From the NCBI RefSeq assembly GCF_037038585.1, contig NC_092522.1, forward strand, positions 124,478,661-124,542,660: a stretch of DNA of 64,000 bases, given 5' to 3'. Below the pieces are notes generated by a model that did not search any database, was not told the origin of the DNA, and saw nothing but the letters and a program-made list of their open reading frames with translations. The translations under genes were made by a program, and so were the position numbers. Below, piece by piece: positions 11,801-23,800 of the stretch. How positions within the stretch are numbered: position 1 is the stretch's first letter; each line of letters opens with the position of its first letter. The DNA comes from Patagioenas fasciata. Its lineage: Eukaryota; Chordata; Aves; Columbiformes; Columbidae.

Positions 11801-14800
11801 CCGGGTGTTTGAAGGGGAATAGCGTAGAAGAAAAGCACAGAACAGAAGAGCCGGCATAAATTCCTCCTGGGAATGTCCTTTGGAAGGTTAAGAGAGATGT
11901 ATCAGCCCTGAGGAGTTGGCTTCTGGCCCTTTTTTTACCTTTTTTATTCTTGTAAAGTGAAGCGTCAAGGTGGTGAAAGCGTTTGTGGTGTTTGTGTGAC
12001 CCAACGAGCTCGAGTGTGGAGAAAGGGATGGATCTGATCTGGGGGGTGTGCGACCGGTCCTGGGCTGGGAGTGCTGTGCTGTTCCTCCCCTGGGAAGCTG
12101 TTTCCACCATGGGAGGACGTTATGTCCTGCATCCTTATGATAAGAAAATAGGATCACAGGATGGTTTGGGTTGAAGGGACCATTAAAGCTCCCCCAGTGC
12201 CAGCCCTGCCATGAGCAGGGACATCTTCACCAGCTCAGGTTGCTCAGAGCCCCGTCCAGCCTGGCCTGGGATGTCTCCAGGGATGGTTCAGCCACCACCT
12301 CTCTGCCCAACCTGGGCCAGGCTCTCACCACCCTCAGCACAAACAATTTCTGCATCATGTCCGACCTGAATCTCCCTCCTTTAGTTTAAAACCATCACCC
12401 CTTGTCCTATCGCAACAGACCCTGCTCTAAAGTCTGTCCCCATCTTTCTTCTTGGCCCCTTTTAAGTCTGGAAAGGCCGCACTAAGGTCTCCCCGGAGCT
12501 TCTCTTCTCCAGCTGAACACCCCAACTCTCTCAGCCTGTCCTCCCAGCAGAGCTGTTCCAGCCTTGGATCATTTCTGGGACTCCTCTGCCCCTCTCCAGC
12601 AGCTCCATGTGTGTCCTGTGCTGGAGGCTCCACATCCTTCCCTGTGATTGTCCCTCTGGTCCCAGGGACACAAGGGCTGTCCCCGCTGCCTGGCACATCC
12701 AACCCAGCAGCGCTTTATCCCCAGTTCTCTGTGGGATGGAGCTGCCCCGTGTCCCTGGCAGGGTGACATTTGGGTGCTGCGGGGCCGATGCCGCCGTCGT
12801 TTCGCTCCGTTTTGCCGAGTTCTGTTCCTCTTCTCCCACCCAACTGCTGCCGCTTGCTGGGCGCCGCTCTCACCGCCCCCCTGTGCTTTGGCAGCCGCTC
12901 CCCCTCCCCGCTGCAAGCCGCCGAGAAGGAGAAGGAGAGCCCCACGGAGCTGGCGGAGCGGTGTCTGCGGGAGCTGCTGGGCCGGGCGGCGTACGGCAAC
13001 ATCAAGAACGCCATCAAACCCGTCCTCATGTGAGTCCTGCGCCCCTCGCTTTTTACCCCAAGGGAAACTGAGGCACGGGGGAACCGCGGGCAGGAGCTGG
13101 GCGAAGGTGTGATGCTGGAGATGGGGTTGCAGGCTGAGCTCTTTATTTTCGGATGCGATGGGGAAGGTGGTGTGGGATTGCTACACGTCCTGACTGCTCC
13201 AGGTGTGTGTTTCTAGTGTGGCAGGCTAAATGCTAATTACCAGCCCTATCTTGAGATATATTTCATAATTAACTGCTGTCCTAGTCAAGGCTGCTCTTTG
13301 ATTACCCAGAACGCTGCCACCTTTGATGTGAAAGAACGACTGTTTTTCCAGTCTTGATCTGACCTGTGTGTCCTGTGCTGGAGGCTCCACATCCTTCCCC
13401 ATGATGGTCCCTCTGGTCCCAGGGACACAGGGGCTGTCCCCGCTGCCTGGCACATCCAACCCAGCAGCGCTTCATCCCCAGTCCTCTGTGGGATGGAGCT
13501 GCCCCGTGTCCCTGGCAGGATGACATTTGGGTGCTGTGGGGTGACCCGCAGCCCTCTGGGGCCAATGCCACTGTCGTTTCACTCCATTTCCCCGAGTTCT
13601 GTTCCTCTTCTCCCACCCAACTGCTGCCGCACGCTGGGTGCCGCTCTCATTTCTGGCTTTATTTTTCCTCTTTGTGAGCATATTCCCCTTCAGGCTTTTA
13701 TTTCTACGTTGAAGAATTAGTTACCACTGCTGGATGAACAGCTGAAAGGGAGCAGCTATTTACTGTGAAGTTTGAGATCGCAGGTGCCCCATCAGGCGTG
13801 CTTTGCAGAAGGTTTTCAAGCCCACACTTGTGTTCTTGAATGACAAGGTGTGCGGTGACCTGTCGCTGAGAAAAATCACCTTGGAAAGGAGTTCGTGTCG
13901 CTGCTCTCGCCTGCAGTGTTTGCTCCTGCCATCCTGGGTGCTGCTTTGCACCCCTGAATGGTTTTGGGGACCCACAGTGATTTCCCCTTCATCTCTTCCC
14001 CAGCCACCTGGACAACCACTCGCTCTGGGAGCCGAAGATCTTTGCCACGTGCTGCTTCAGGATCATCATGTACTCGATCCAGGTGGGGACCCCGGCTGGT
14101 GGCACCGTTTGGGGACACACGGGGATGCTTGGGAGCGCCTGCATCTGCCTGCACGGCTGAGTCAGAGCCACGGCCGCTTTGGCGCATCCTGGCAGCGCTG
14201 AGTCTGAGCTCTCGCGATGAGCTGGGCTCTGAGTGCGCTCCAGAACCAGCTGGAGACAGGCACAGTGCGGCGCTCCTGCAGGGTGAGGGGGACATGGGGG
14301 TCATTCTGGAGTTGAGGTCTCTGAGGAAGGTGGATGCAAGTGCTTCATCTGCTCTGAGCTTCTCCCACCATGGTGGGGTCAAAGCAACACGCTGGGGAGG
14401 GACCCAAGTCACCTTGTCAGCCTCTGAAATGCTGCAAGCAAACCCAAGCTCCAAAAGCTGGGGGCAGTTCTGGGCCCCTCACGCCAAGAAAGGCCTTGAG
14501 GTGCTGGAGCGAGTGGAGAGAAGGGAACGGAGCTGGTGAGGGGCTGGAGCACAAGTGTGATGGGAGCGGCTGAGGGACCAGGGGGGTTCAGCTGGAGAAC
14601 AGGAGCTGAGGGGAGACCTTCTGATCTCTGAACTGCCTGAAAGGAGCTTGGAGCCAGGGGGGTCGGGCTCTGCTCCCCAGGAACAAGCGCCAGGAGCAGA
14701 GGAAACGGCCTCAAGTTGCGCCAGGGGAGGTTGAGGTTGGATGTGGGAACAATTTCTTCCCCAAAGGGCTGTGGGGCATTGGAACAGGCTGCCCAGGGCA

Positions 14801-17800
14801 GTGCTGGAGTCACCATCCCTGGAGGGCTGGACAGACGGAGATGGGGTTCTCAGGGACATGGGGCAGTGGTGGCCTTGGCAGTGTGAGGTTAATGGTTGGA
14901 CTCAATGACCTTAAAGGTTTCTATGATTCTGTCCCTGTTCTTAGACAGGGGGATGCTCAGAGACAAACTCTGCCAGGCTCTTCTCACCTGGGGCCGTGGA
15001 AATGCAATTTAGCTAAACCCAAAGTGATGGGAACAAGTCCATCATTTCTTTTCCACGTGGATCTTGCTAAAACTCTGCCTGCGTCCCCGCGCGATGTTGG
15101 ACACGGTGCCGCCTCGCACCCCATCCCGTGCTGCTGGGGCTGCCCCAGACCTGCTCCCCACTTCCCCAGAAGTGAAGTTTGCTTGGCTTTCGGACTCGGC
15201 CAAGCCACAGCTCTGCTTGGAGAACTCGAGCAGTGAAACCCAAATCACCGCTCCCCGCTCTCTCTCCTTGTCTTCAATCCCGTAAACTGCCTAAAACCCT
15301 TTACAGCACCACTAGATCTTATAAAATCCTTTTAATGCATATTGGGGGTGTCAGGTCGCAGTAACTCAGCAGGACTCTTTTGAAATAAAGACGTGTTTGG
15401 GGAAATCCAGGCAAAAATCAAATCCTTTTCCCCCTGAAATCCCCAGGATTAATTGTCACAATTTCCTTTAGATCTGTAGGGCTTTTTAGATCATTTTTCC
15501 TGTGCAAATTGCTCCAAGCTCTTGCTCAGCCATGTAAAGCTGGATTCCTCCACGTGCCTCCTTGCGTTTTGCATCCACAGCTGGGCAGGGACAGGGCGCA
15601 TGGGCAGGATTTGTCCCCAGTCATGGTGTCACTCACAGGACCGGCTGTCACCTTGTGGTTGCAGCATCTCTGGTGACGTTCCCCTTCTCTTTCCAGCCGC
15701 AACATTCCCATCTCGTCATCCAGCAGCTCCTGGGGCACCTGGATGCCAACAGCAAGAGCGCGGCCACCGTGCGCGCCGGCATCGTGGAGGTTCTGTCCGA
15801 GGCAGCCGTGATCGCAGCCTCCGGATCTGTCGGTAACTGCATAAATTGATCCTTTTCATCTCCTTCATGCTTTGTTGTGGCGGCAGCGGAGTTCCCTCTG
15901 TGCTGGGAGCTGGGGAGGCCAAACCGCCAATCCGGGGGGCAGTTCTGGGGCCCACACCCCAAGAAAGGCCTTGAGGTGCTGGAGTGAGTGGAGAGAAGGG
16001 AACGGAGCTGGTGAGGGGCTGGAGCACAAGTGTGATGGGAGCGGCTGAGGGACCTGGGGGGTTCAGCTGGAGAACAGGAGCTGAGGGGAGACCTTCTGAT
16101 CTCTGAACTGCCTGAAAGGAGCTTGGAGCCAGGGGGGTCGGGCTCTGCTCCCCAGGAACAAGCACCAGGAGCAGAGGAAACGGCCTCAAGTTGCCCAGGG
16201 GAGGTTGAGGTTGGATGTGGGAACAATTTCTTCCCCAAAGGGCTGTGGGGCATTGGAACAGGCTGCCCAGGGCAGTGCTGGAGTCACCATCCCTGGAGGG
16301 CTGGACAGACGGACATGAGGTTCTCAGGACATGGGGCAGTGGTGGGGTTGGACTCGATTTTGAGGGTCTCTTCCAACCAGAACGATTCTGTGATTCCTCT
16401 CTCCCCCCCGCAGGCCCCACGGTGCTGGAGGTGTTCAACACGCTGCTGCGGCAGCTGCGGCTCAGCATTGACTACGCGCTGACCGGGAGCTACGACTGCG
16501 CCGCCGGCGTCAGCACCAAGATCATCAAGGAGCACGAGGAGAGGATGTTCCAGGAGGCCGTCATTAAAACCATCGGTAGGACACGCTGTGGGCTGTGCTG
16601 GGGAATCACACCCTGAGTTGTGGGTTTTGTAGAATCATAGAATAGTTTGGGTGGAAGGGATTGTTAAATCTCCCCCAGTCCCCCCTGCCATGAGCAGGGA
16701 CATCTTCAGCAGCTCAGGTTGCTCAGAGCCCCGTCCAGCCTGGCCTGGGATGTCTCCAGGGATGGTTCAGTCACCACCTCTCTGCCCAACTTGGGCCAGG
16801 CTCTCACCACCCTCAGGGCCAACAATTTCTTCCTCATTTCTACAGTTTCTGCTTTTATGCATCTGCAGGATTATCCAGGGTGAGACCAAGTCACCCTCAT
16901 GCTAAAAGCAGTGGTGGGAAATGAGATTTATCGTGGCCATGGGTTATCAGCAGGTGGCATTGCAGCCCCAGCCGTCCCCACAGAGCTGCTGGGCACCCAC
17001 AGATCCGTGTTTCCCCCCAAGGAAGGGAAGGAGAGGAGGGAAAAAGAGCAGGATGTGGATGCACCAACCCCCAAAAAGAAAAGGGTAGAGACAGGGGTTG
17101 ACATCTCTCAGCCTCCCCCTGCCCCACCTGGGAGGTGTTTTAATGTGGTTTGAAGGTAAAATTCCTGCAGATGCCACATCCCGGTGGGCTTTGTCCTACC
17201 CCAGCCTGGCTATGGATGTCTGGCAGCAGGCTTATGGGAGGACAGACAGACAGACCCCCAAGCACTGGGTGCTTCTCGGGGTGCTGGGCTGCTCCTCGCA
17301 CCCTGCCAGCACGTTTTTGTCCCCGCAGGGTCCTTCGCCAGCACGCTGCCCACCTACCAGCAGTCGGAGGTGATGGTGTTCATCATGAACAAGGTGCCGC
17401 TGCCCTCCTCGCAGCACCCCATCGAGGCGGGCAGAGCCGGGTGAGAGCGGGCCCTTCCTCCCTCCTCCTCCTCCCCCCTGCCCTCCCCTCCCTGTCCATT
17501 GCATGTGGGTGTAGAGCTTTGAACACGGAGCTCCTGCAACCATCCCCACCCTGACGTGGCCTTTGGGGACAGAGTGGGACGTGGGGACGTTGTTGGAAAG
17601 GCTGAGCATCGACAACTTGCATTGAAGAGCAAGGGAAGCTGAGAAATGTGCATTCCTTGTTTAAAATCCTTTTTCTGCTGCAAATGTGATGACAAAAGGC
17701 CCTTGAAACACCGGGGCATATTTACAGGCAGTTGAAATCTGCATTTTTTTGGGCACCTGCTGAGAGATTCATTTGTCAGGAGCTCAATCCTAGGGTGTCA

Positions 17801-20800
17801 CCCAAAACAAGCCAGGAAGGGAATATAATATTTGGGGAGTGATTTTAGATATGTCAGGGCAGCGAGGCGGCTGCTGGTGGCTTTTGAGAAGCTCGTGTGT
17901 AGAATCACAGGATGGTTTGGGTTGAAGGGACCTTCAAAGCCCCCCCAGTGCCACCCCTGCCATGAGCAGGGACATCTTCACCAGCTCAGGTTGCTCAGAG
18001 CCCCGTCCAGCCTGGCCTGGGATGTCTCCAGGGATGGTTCAGCCACCACCTCTCTGGCCAACCCGTTCCAACGTGGCTCTGTGGGACTGGCTGCTCATCA
18101 CTGCATCCCCTCTCCGAGCCGCCTCCGAGCTTTTATTAATGCTGAGCGGGAGGTGATATTTATACCCGGTGGTGGGGGAAGAGAAGGAAGGGAAAACACC
18201 CAAACAACATAATTGCTTGAGAAGTGTGGGAACAGACCACGAGAGCTATTTGGAGCGAGGATATCAGCGCCGAAACGTCTAGGTAAGGAGCAAACAGATT
18301 TTCGTGCTATATTTATCTTCAAAGTACGGTCAGGCTCTTCCCACTTGTCTCTAATGGGAGAGTGGCTGTGCCGGCTGCTCCGCTCCTCGCTCGCGGGGGG
18401 TGGTTCCTGTAGTTCCTGATGCCTGCGGTGCAGCTCGGTCCCTGGGCTTCTCAGCTGCCTCTGCGAGAGATGTTAGATCTCGTCTGACGCTGTGGGAAGA
18501 GTGGTGTGGGGGTGAGAGATCGGCCATGACCCGGCCGTGTGCGCTGGCAGCCCAGAACCCACCCGTGTCCTGGGCTGCGTCCTCAGCAGCGTGAGCAGCA
18601 GGTTTGGGGGGATTCTGCCCCTCTGCTCCGCTCTGGTGAGACCCCCCTGCAGTGCTGGTCCAGCTCTGGGTCCTCAGCACAGGACACACATGGAGCTGCT
18701 GGAGAGGGGCCAGAGGAGCCCCAGGAATGACCCGAGGCTGGAACAGCTCTGCTGGGAGGACAGGCTGAGAGAGCTGGGGGGTTCAGCTGGAGAAGAGAAG
18801 CTCCGGGGAGACCTTAGTGCGGCCTTTCAGTGCTTAAAAGGGGCTGATAAAAAAGATGGGGACAGACTTTTGAGAAGGGCCTGTTGTGATAGGACAAGGG
18901 ATGATGATTTTAAACTAAAGGAGGGAGATTCAGGCTGGACATGATGCAGAAATTGTTTGTGCTGAGGGTGGTGAGAGCCTGGCCCAGGTTGGGCAGAGAG
19001 GTGGTGGATGAACCATCCCTGGAGACATCCCAGGCCAGGCTGGACGGGGCTCTGAGCAACCTGAGCTGGTGAAGATGTCCCTGCTCATGGCAGGGGTGGC
19101 GCTGGGGGAGCTTTGAAGGTCCCTTCAACCCAAACCATCTGTGATTTGATGATTCTGGGTGTGTAGGTGAAGCCGAGGTTTGCGGAGGAGCTGCAGCCTG
19201 CACTGAGCTGTTGGGATGCTGCTGTGTGTGGGTGTAGCTCCATCCTTGGGCAGAGGTAGGAAAAACAGTCAGTGTATCATGGGACAGCCTGGAAATCCCT
19301 TAGGAACTCCCTGTGTCCCCACAGGGCCAGGAAAGACTGAGTCCAGACGGTAAAAAAATCAAGATTTACTCTGTTTTGCATTAAAATTATAAAGAACATG
19401 TCACTGAAGTGGAAGTGTGGCTCATGGTGGCTTTGCAAGGAGCAAGGCAGGAGCGAGGAGCAGGGGAACCTCCATGGACAGGAGGTTTGGGCTTTGTCTC
19501 ACTGCTTTTCAGCTGTTTAAAAGTGAGCAGCCTGTTCAGAGCCAGGGCCTGGTGTCCCCTGGGGAGTCACTGTGTGCTGGGGACATCCACAGGCTGGTTA
19601 ATCTTCCTGAGCTGAGCTTGTGCCTGCCTGGAGATGTGAATTCTGCCTCAATTCTGATGCCTATGGCAGGATGTACACTTTGATATTCATCATTCCTTTC
19701 ACAGCCTTTTTGCTGCCTATTAAATCTGGAGCTCATTTGCTGGTGACCTTTACAGTGCGGTTGGTTGCGGGGGCCACTCTGTGGGAAAGCGATCGTGCCC
19801 TTTCTGAGCCTTTTCCATCCTTTGCATTGTCTCGTTTTCACTTGGATTTTTACCGTTTTATCTCCTTCTCTCCGTGGCAGGGAGAACCGGAATCGGCTGA
19901 CACAGATAATGCTCCTCAAGTCCCTCCTCCAGGTATGAACGTGTCACTGTCCCCACAGGAGTGTCCAGCCCCCGTGTTGGAGGAGCTGAGCTTAGGAGTC
20001 CAACCCCCTGGGCTGGTTTAGCTGGGTGAGCTTTGAATGTCCCTTAGGTTTAGGAAGAGTTCAAGCTGCGCTTAGTCCTCTCTGCTTGCACCCCCTCTGC
20101 CTTGGTGTGTTTTAACCCACCCCAAGTGACACTGTCACCTTGTCTCCCTTTTCCTCGGATGCTTCCAGGTCTCCGTGGGCTTCCAGTGCAGTAACATGCT
20201 GACGGCGCTTCCCAGCGCCTTCCTGGACAGGCTGCTCTCCGCAGCCCTCATGGAGGACCCTGAGATCCGCCTCTTCGTCCTCGAGATCCTCATCAGCTTC
20301 ATCGACCGCCACGGGAACCGCCAGAAGTTCTCCAGCATCACGTATGTCCCGGGGGGTCCCCGACAGGGCTGGGAGCTGCCTTGGGTGGGAGATTTGCTGG
20401 GCTGGGAGCGCTGCTAGGATTATTAATAAACCTGGGACCACCGCTGGGCTGGTTTAATGCTGCAGATCAGGGGTCTGAGAGAGACAGAGGGTCTGAAAAA
20501 TGTGGGGCCATCCTGCTGAACGTAACCGTGGTTCGATGGCAGGCCCAGGAGGATGCGCAGGAGCAATAACCTCCTTGAGTGGGTTCATCGTGTTGTCCAT
20601 GCTGCATCACCTTGGAAGAAGGCGGCTGTAATCCCAGATGGAAACGTCCCCGTGGGTTTTGCTGTGGTCCTGCTAATCCCCTTTGCTTGCAGGCGTCTTC
20701 CTCAACTCGCCTTTGTGCTCCTGAGCTCCGCTGCCCTGAAATCTTGTAGTGATTTGGCTCAGTACTCTTGAATCGCTCTGATGGGGTTTTAAAAGCCACT

Positions 20801-23800
20801 TTTAGCTTCCCCCCTTGGTCCCTGGCCAGCAGCTCTGCGGGTGTGTGGAAATGGTGCCTCTTCCCTCCGATGTCTGACTTTTCTCCTCCCCTTGGCTTCT
20901 CCTTGCAGCACCATCAGCGACATCTCCGTCCTGAAGCTGAAAGTGGACAAATGCTCGCGCCAAGATACCGTCTTCATGAAGAAGGTAGTGGCAGGGGCTG
21001 GGCCAAGCTGTCCTCGTGTGGGCTGATGTAAGGAACATGTGTGTTTTCCCAAGTGCCACTGAGCCCTGGCGGTGTCCCGTGATGCCTCTGAACCTGGGGA
21101 TGTCCCTGGGAAAAGCCGCTGGGATTCAGTTTCCATCAGCGCTTCACATGAGGGCTTTTCTAGACTCCTAAACCTGCTCTTTGCCCCAAGGAATGAGTAA
21201 CCCAGGGTGTGCTGCTGTCCCAAAAGCTATTGATCAAGTGGCTGTCAAAGTTGACAAATCGTTTTCTTCCCTTCCTCCCTTCTTTTTCTTTCTTCGCCTT
21301 CACCTTCTCCATTTCTCTCCTTCCATTTCTCTCCTTCCTTCCTTCCGTTTCTCTCCTTCCTTCCGTTTCCTCCTTCCATTTCCTCCTTCCATTTCCTCCT
21401 TCCATTTCCTCCTTCCATTTCCTCCTTCCATTTCCTCCTTCCATTTCCTCCTTCCATTTCCTCCTTCCATTTCCTCCTTCCATTTCCTCCTTCCATTTCC
21501 TCCCTTCCTTCCTTCCTTCCTTCCTTCCTTCCTTCCTTCCTTCCTTCCTTCCTTCCTTCCTTCCTTCCTTCCTTCCTTCCTTCCTTCCTTCCTTCCTTCC
21601 TTCCTTCCTTCCTTCCTTCCTCTTCCTTCCTTCCCCTTCCTTCCTTCCCCTTCCTTCCTCTTCCTTCCTTCCTCTTCCTTCCTTCCTTCCTCTTCCTTCC
21701 TTTCTTCCTTCCTTCCTTTCCTTCCTTCCTTTCCTTCCTTCCTTCCTTCCTTTTCCTTCCTTCCTTCCATTCCCTTCCTCCCTTTCATTCCCTTCCTCCC
21801 TTTCATTCCCTTCCTCCCTTTCATTCCCTTCCTCCCTTTCATTCCCTTCCTCCCTTTCATTCCCTTCCTCCCTTCCTCCCTTCCTCCCTTCCTTCCCCTT
21901 CCTCCCTCCCCTCCCCTCCCCTCCCCTCCCCTCCCCTCCCCTCCCCTCCCCTCCCCTCCCCTCCCCTCCCCTCCCCTCCCCTCCCCTCCCCTCCCCTCCC
22001 CTCCCCTCCCTTCCCTTCCCTTCCCTTCCCCTCCTTCTTTCCATTTCCCTCCCTTAAAGTATGATCAGGGCTCATGCAAACCCCTCTGGAGCGAACTAGA
22101 GCCCAAGAGAGGATCAGTTCATTGCCTCGTGCAGACCAGGGAGCAGCAATGCAACCCCTAAACCAAAACCATTGCCGAGCTGAGTTTCCCTTGCCCTGCT
22201 CTGTCCCACATCAAGCAATGTGTCGCAGGGCTTGTATTTTACTGCTGGGATTTGTTAATGCTTCTCAAAAGAGGAATCATTCCCCTGGGCTCCGCTCTTG
22301 GACCTGCTGGTTCCTCTGCCCCGTCCAGGTCCAGCATCAGATGGTGAAACGCCACCGGATGCTCACAGCTCCCTCTCCCTGGGGCTTTCTTCTTCTTTGG
22401 GGGGACCGTGGAGATCCCTTTGCCTGCCCCTGCTGCTTTTCTTCCTCTGTGTCGATGGCAGGAGGTGACCGCATCCTTCTGTGTCCCCACAGCACGGCCA
22501 GCAGCTCTACCGGCACATCTACCTGATATGCAAGGAGGAGAGCAACGTGCAGGCTCACTACGAGGCTCTATACAGCATGCTGATGCTCATTAGCATCGAG
22601 CTGGCTAACGAGGAGGTGGTGGTGGATCTCATCCGCCTGGTGCTGGCAGTGCAGGTAGGTGGGGGGGTGGATGTGATGGGAACAGAGCGTCTGGGAGGGG
22701 GGTTGGTTTGGATTTGGGGTCTGTAAGGGAAGGGGCTGCAAGTGCTTCATCTGCTCTGAGCTTCTCCCACCGTAAAATCATAGAATCACAACATGATTTT
22801 GGTTGGAAAACACCGTCAAGATTGATTACAACCATTAACCCACCCCTGGCACTGCCCCATGTCCTGAGAACCCCATGTCCTGAGAACCTCATGTCCGTCT
22901 GTCCAGCCCTCCAGGGATGGTGACTCCAGCACTGCCCTGGGCAGCCTGTTCCAATGCCCCACAGCCCTTTGGGGAAGAAATTGTTCCCCAGATCCAATCT
23001 AATATCCTACCATAGTGAGATCAAGCCAACACACTGGGGAGGGACCCCCGTTGCCTTGTCAGCATCTGAAATGCTGCAAGCGAACCCAAGCTCAAATCCT
23101 GGGGGCAGTCGGGGCCCCTCACACCAAGAAAGGCCTTGAGGTGCTGGAGCGAGTGGAGAGAAGGGAACGGAGCTGGTGAGGGGCTGGAGCACAAGTGTGA
23201 TGGGAGCGGCTGAGGGACCTGGGGGGTTCAGCTGGAGAACAGGAGCTGAGGGGAGACCTTCTGATCTCTGAACTGCCTGAAAGGAGCTTGGAGCCAGGGG
23301 GGTCGGGCTCTGCTCCCCAGGAACAAGCGCCAGGAGCAGAGGAAATGGCCTCAAGTTGCCCAGGGGAGGTTGAGGTTGGATCTCAGGGACATGGGTTGGT
23401 GCCAGGGTTGGGTTAGTGTTGGACTTGATGAGCTTGAAGGTCTTTTCCAACCAAAATGATTCTGTGGTTCTGTGATCTGGGTGGTAGGTGATGCCACGAG
23501 CTGGATGGAGCCCACACTGCGGCCTCACCCGTCCTCACCTCATGGAGCTGTGTCTCTGTTGCAGGAGATCGCCCAGATCAACGAGGACAACCTGCCAGCC
23601 TACAACCGCTGCGCGCTCTTCGCCCTGGGTGCAGCGTACCTGAACCTCATCAGCCAGCTCACCACCGTGCCCACCTTCTGCCAGCACATCCACGAGGTAC
23701 CGGGGGGGTCTGGGGATGGGGATCTGCTATCGGATCTCCTGGCCACCTGCAGGGCCTGAGCTCGGCTCCTCGCTTGTCTTCTGCAGGTCATCCAGATGCG

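Noticed and set aside
13366-13650. Duplicated EFR3B exon downstream of copy B
   Set aside because: I searched the sequence after copy B for the exon's [14 protein letters not shown] coding pattern and found none; only the intron part is duplicated.
15648-16482. Frames of 120-250 codons around 15.6-16.5 kb, repeated near 14.4, 27.2 and 36.1 kb
   Set aside because: The same peptide fragments recur wherever a type B CR1 lies; they are noncoding CR1 3' sequence read in chance frames.
21181-22161. Open frames of 280-326 codons rich in Phe, Pro, Ser and Leu (and Lys/Glu/Gly/Arg on the other strand)
   Set aside because: They exist only because the homopyrimidine tract lacks stop codons. They lie within an EFR3B intron and have no domain or splice context.
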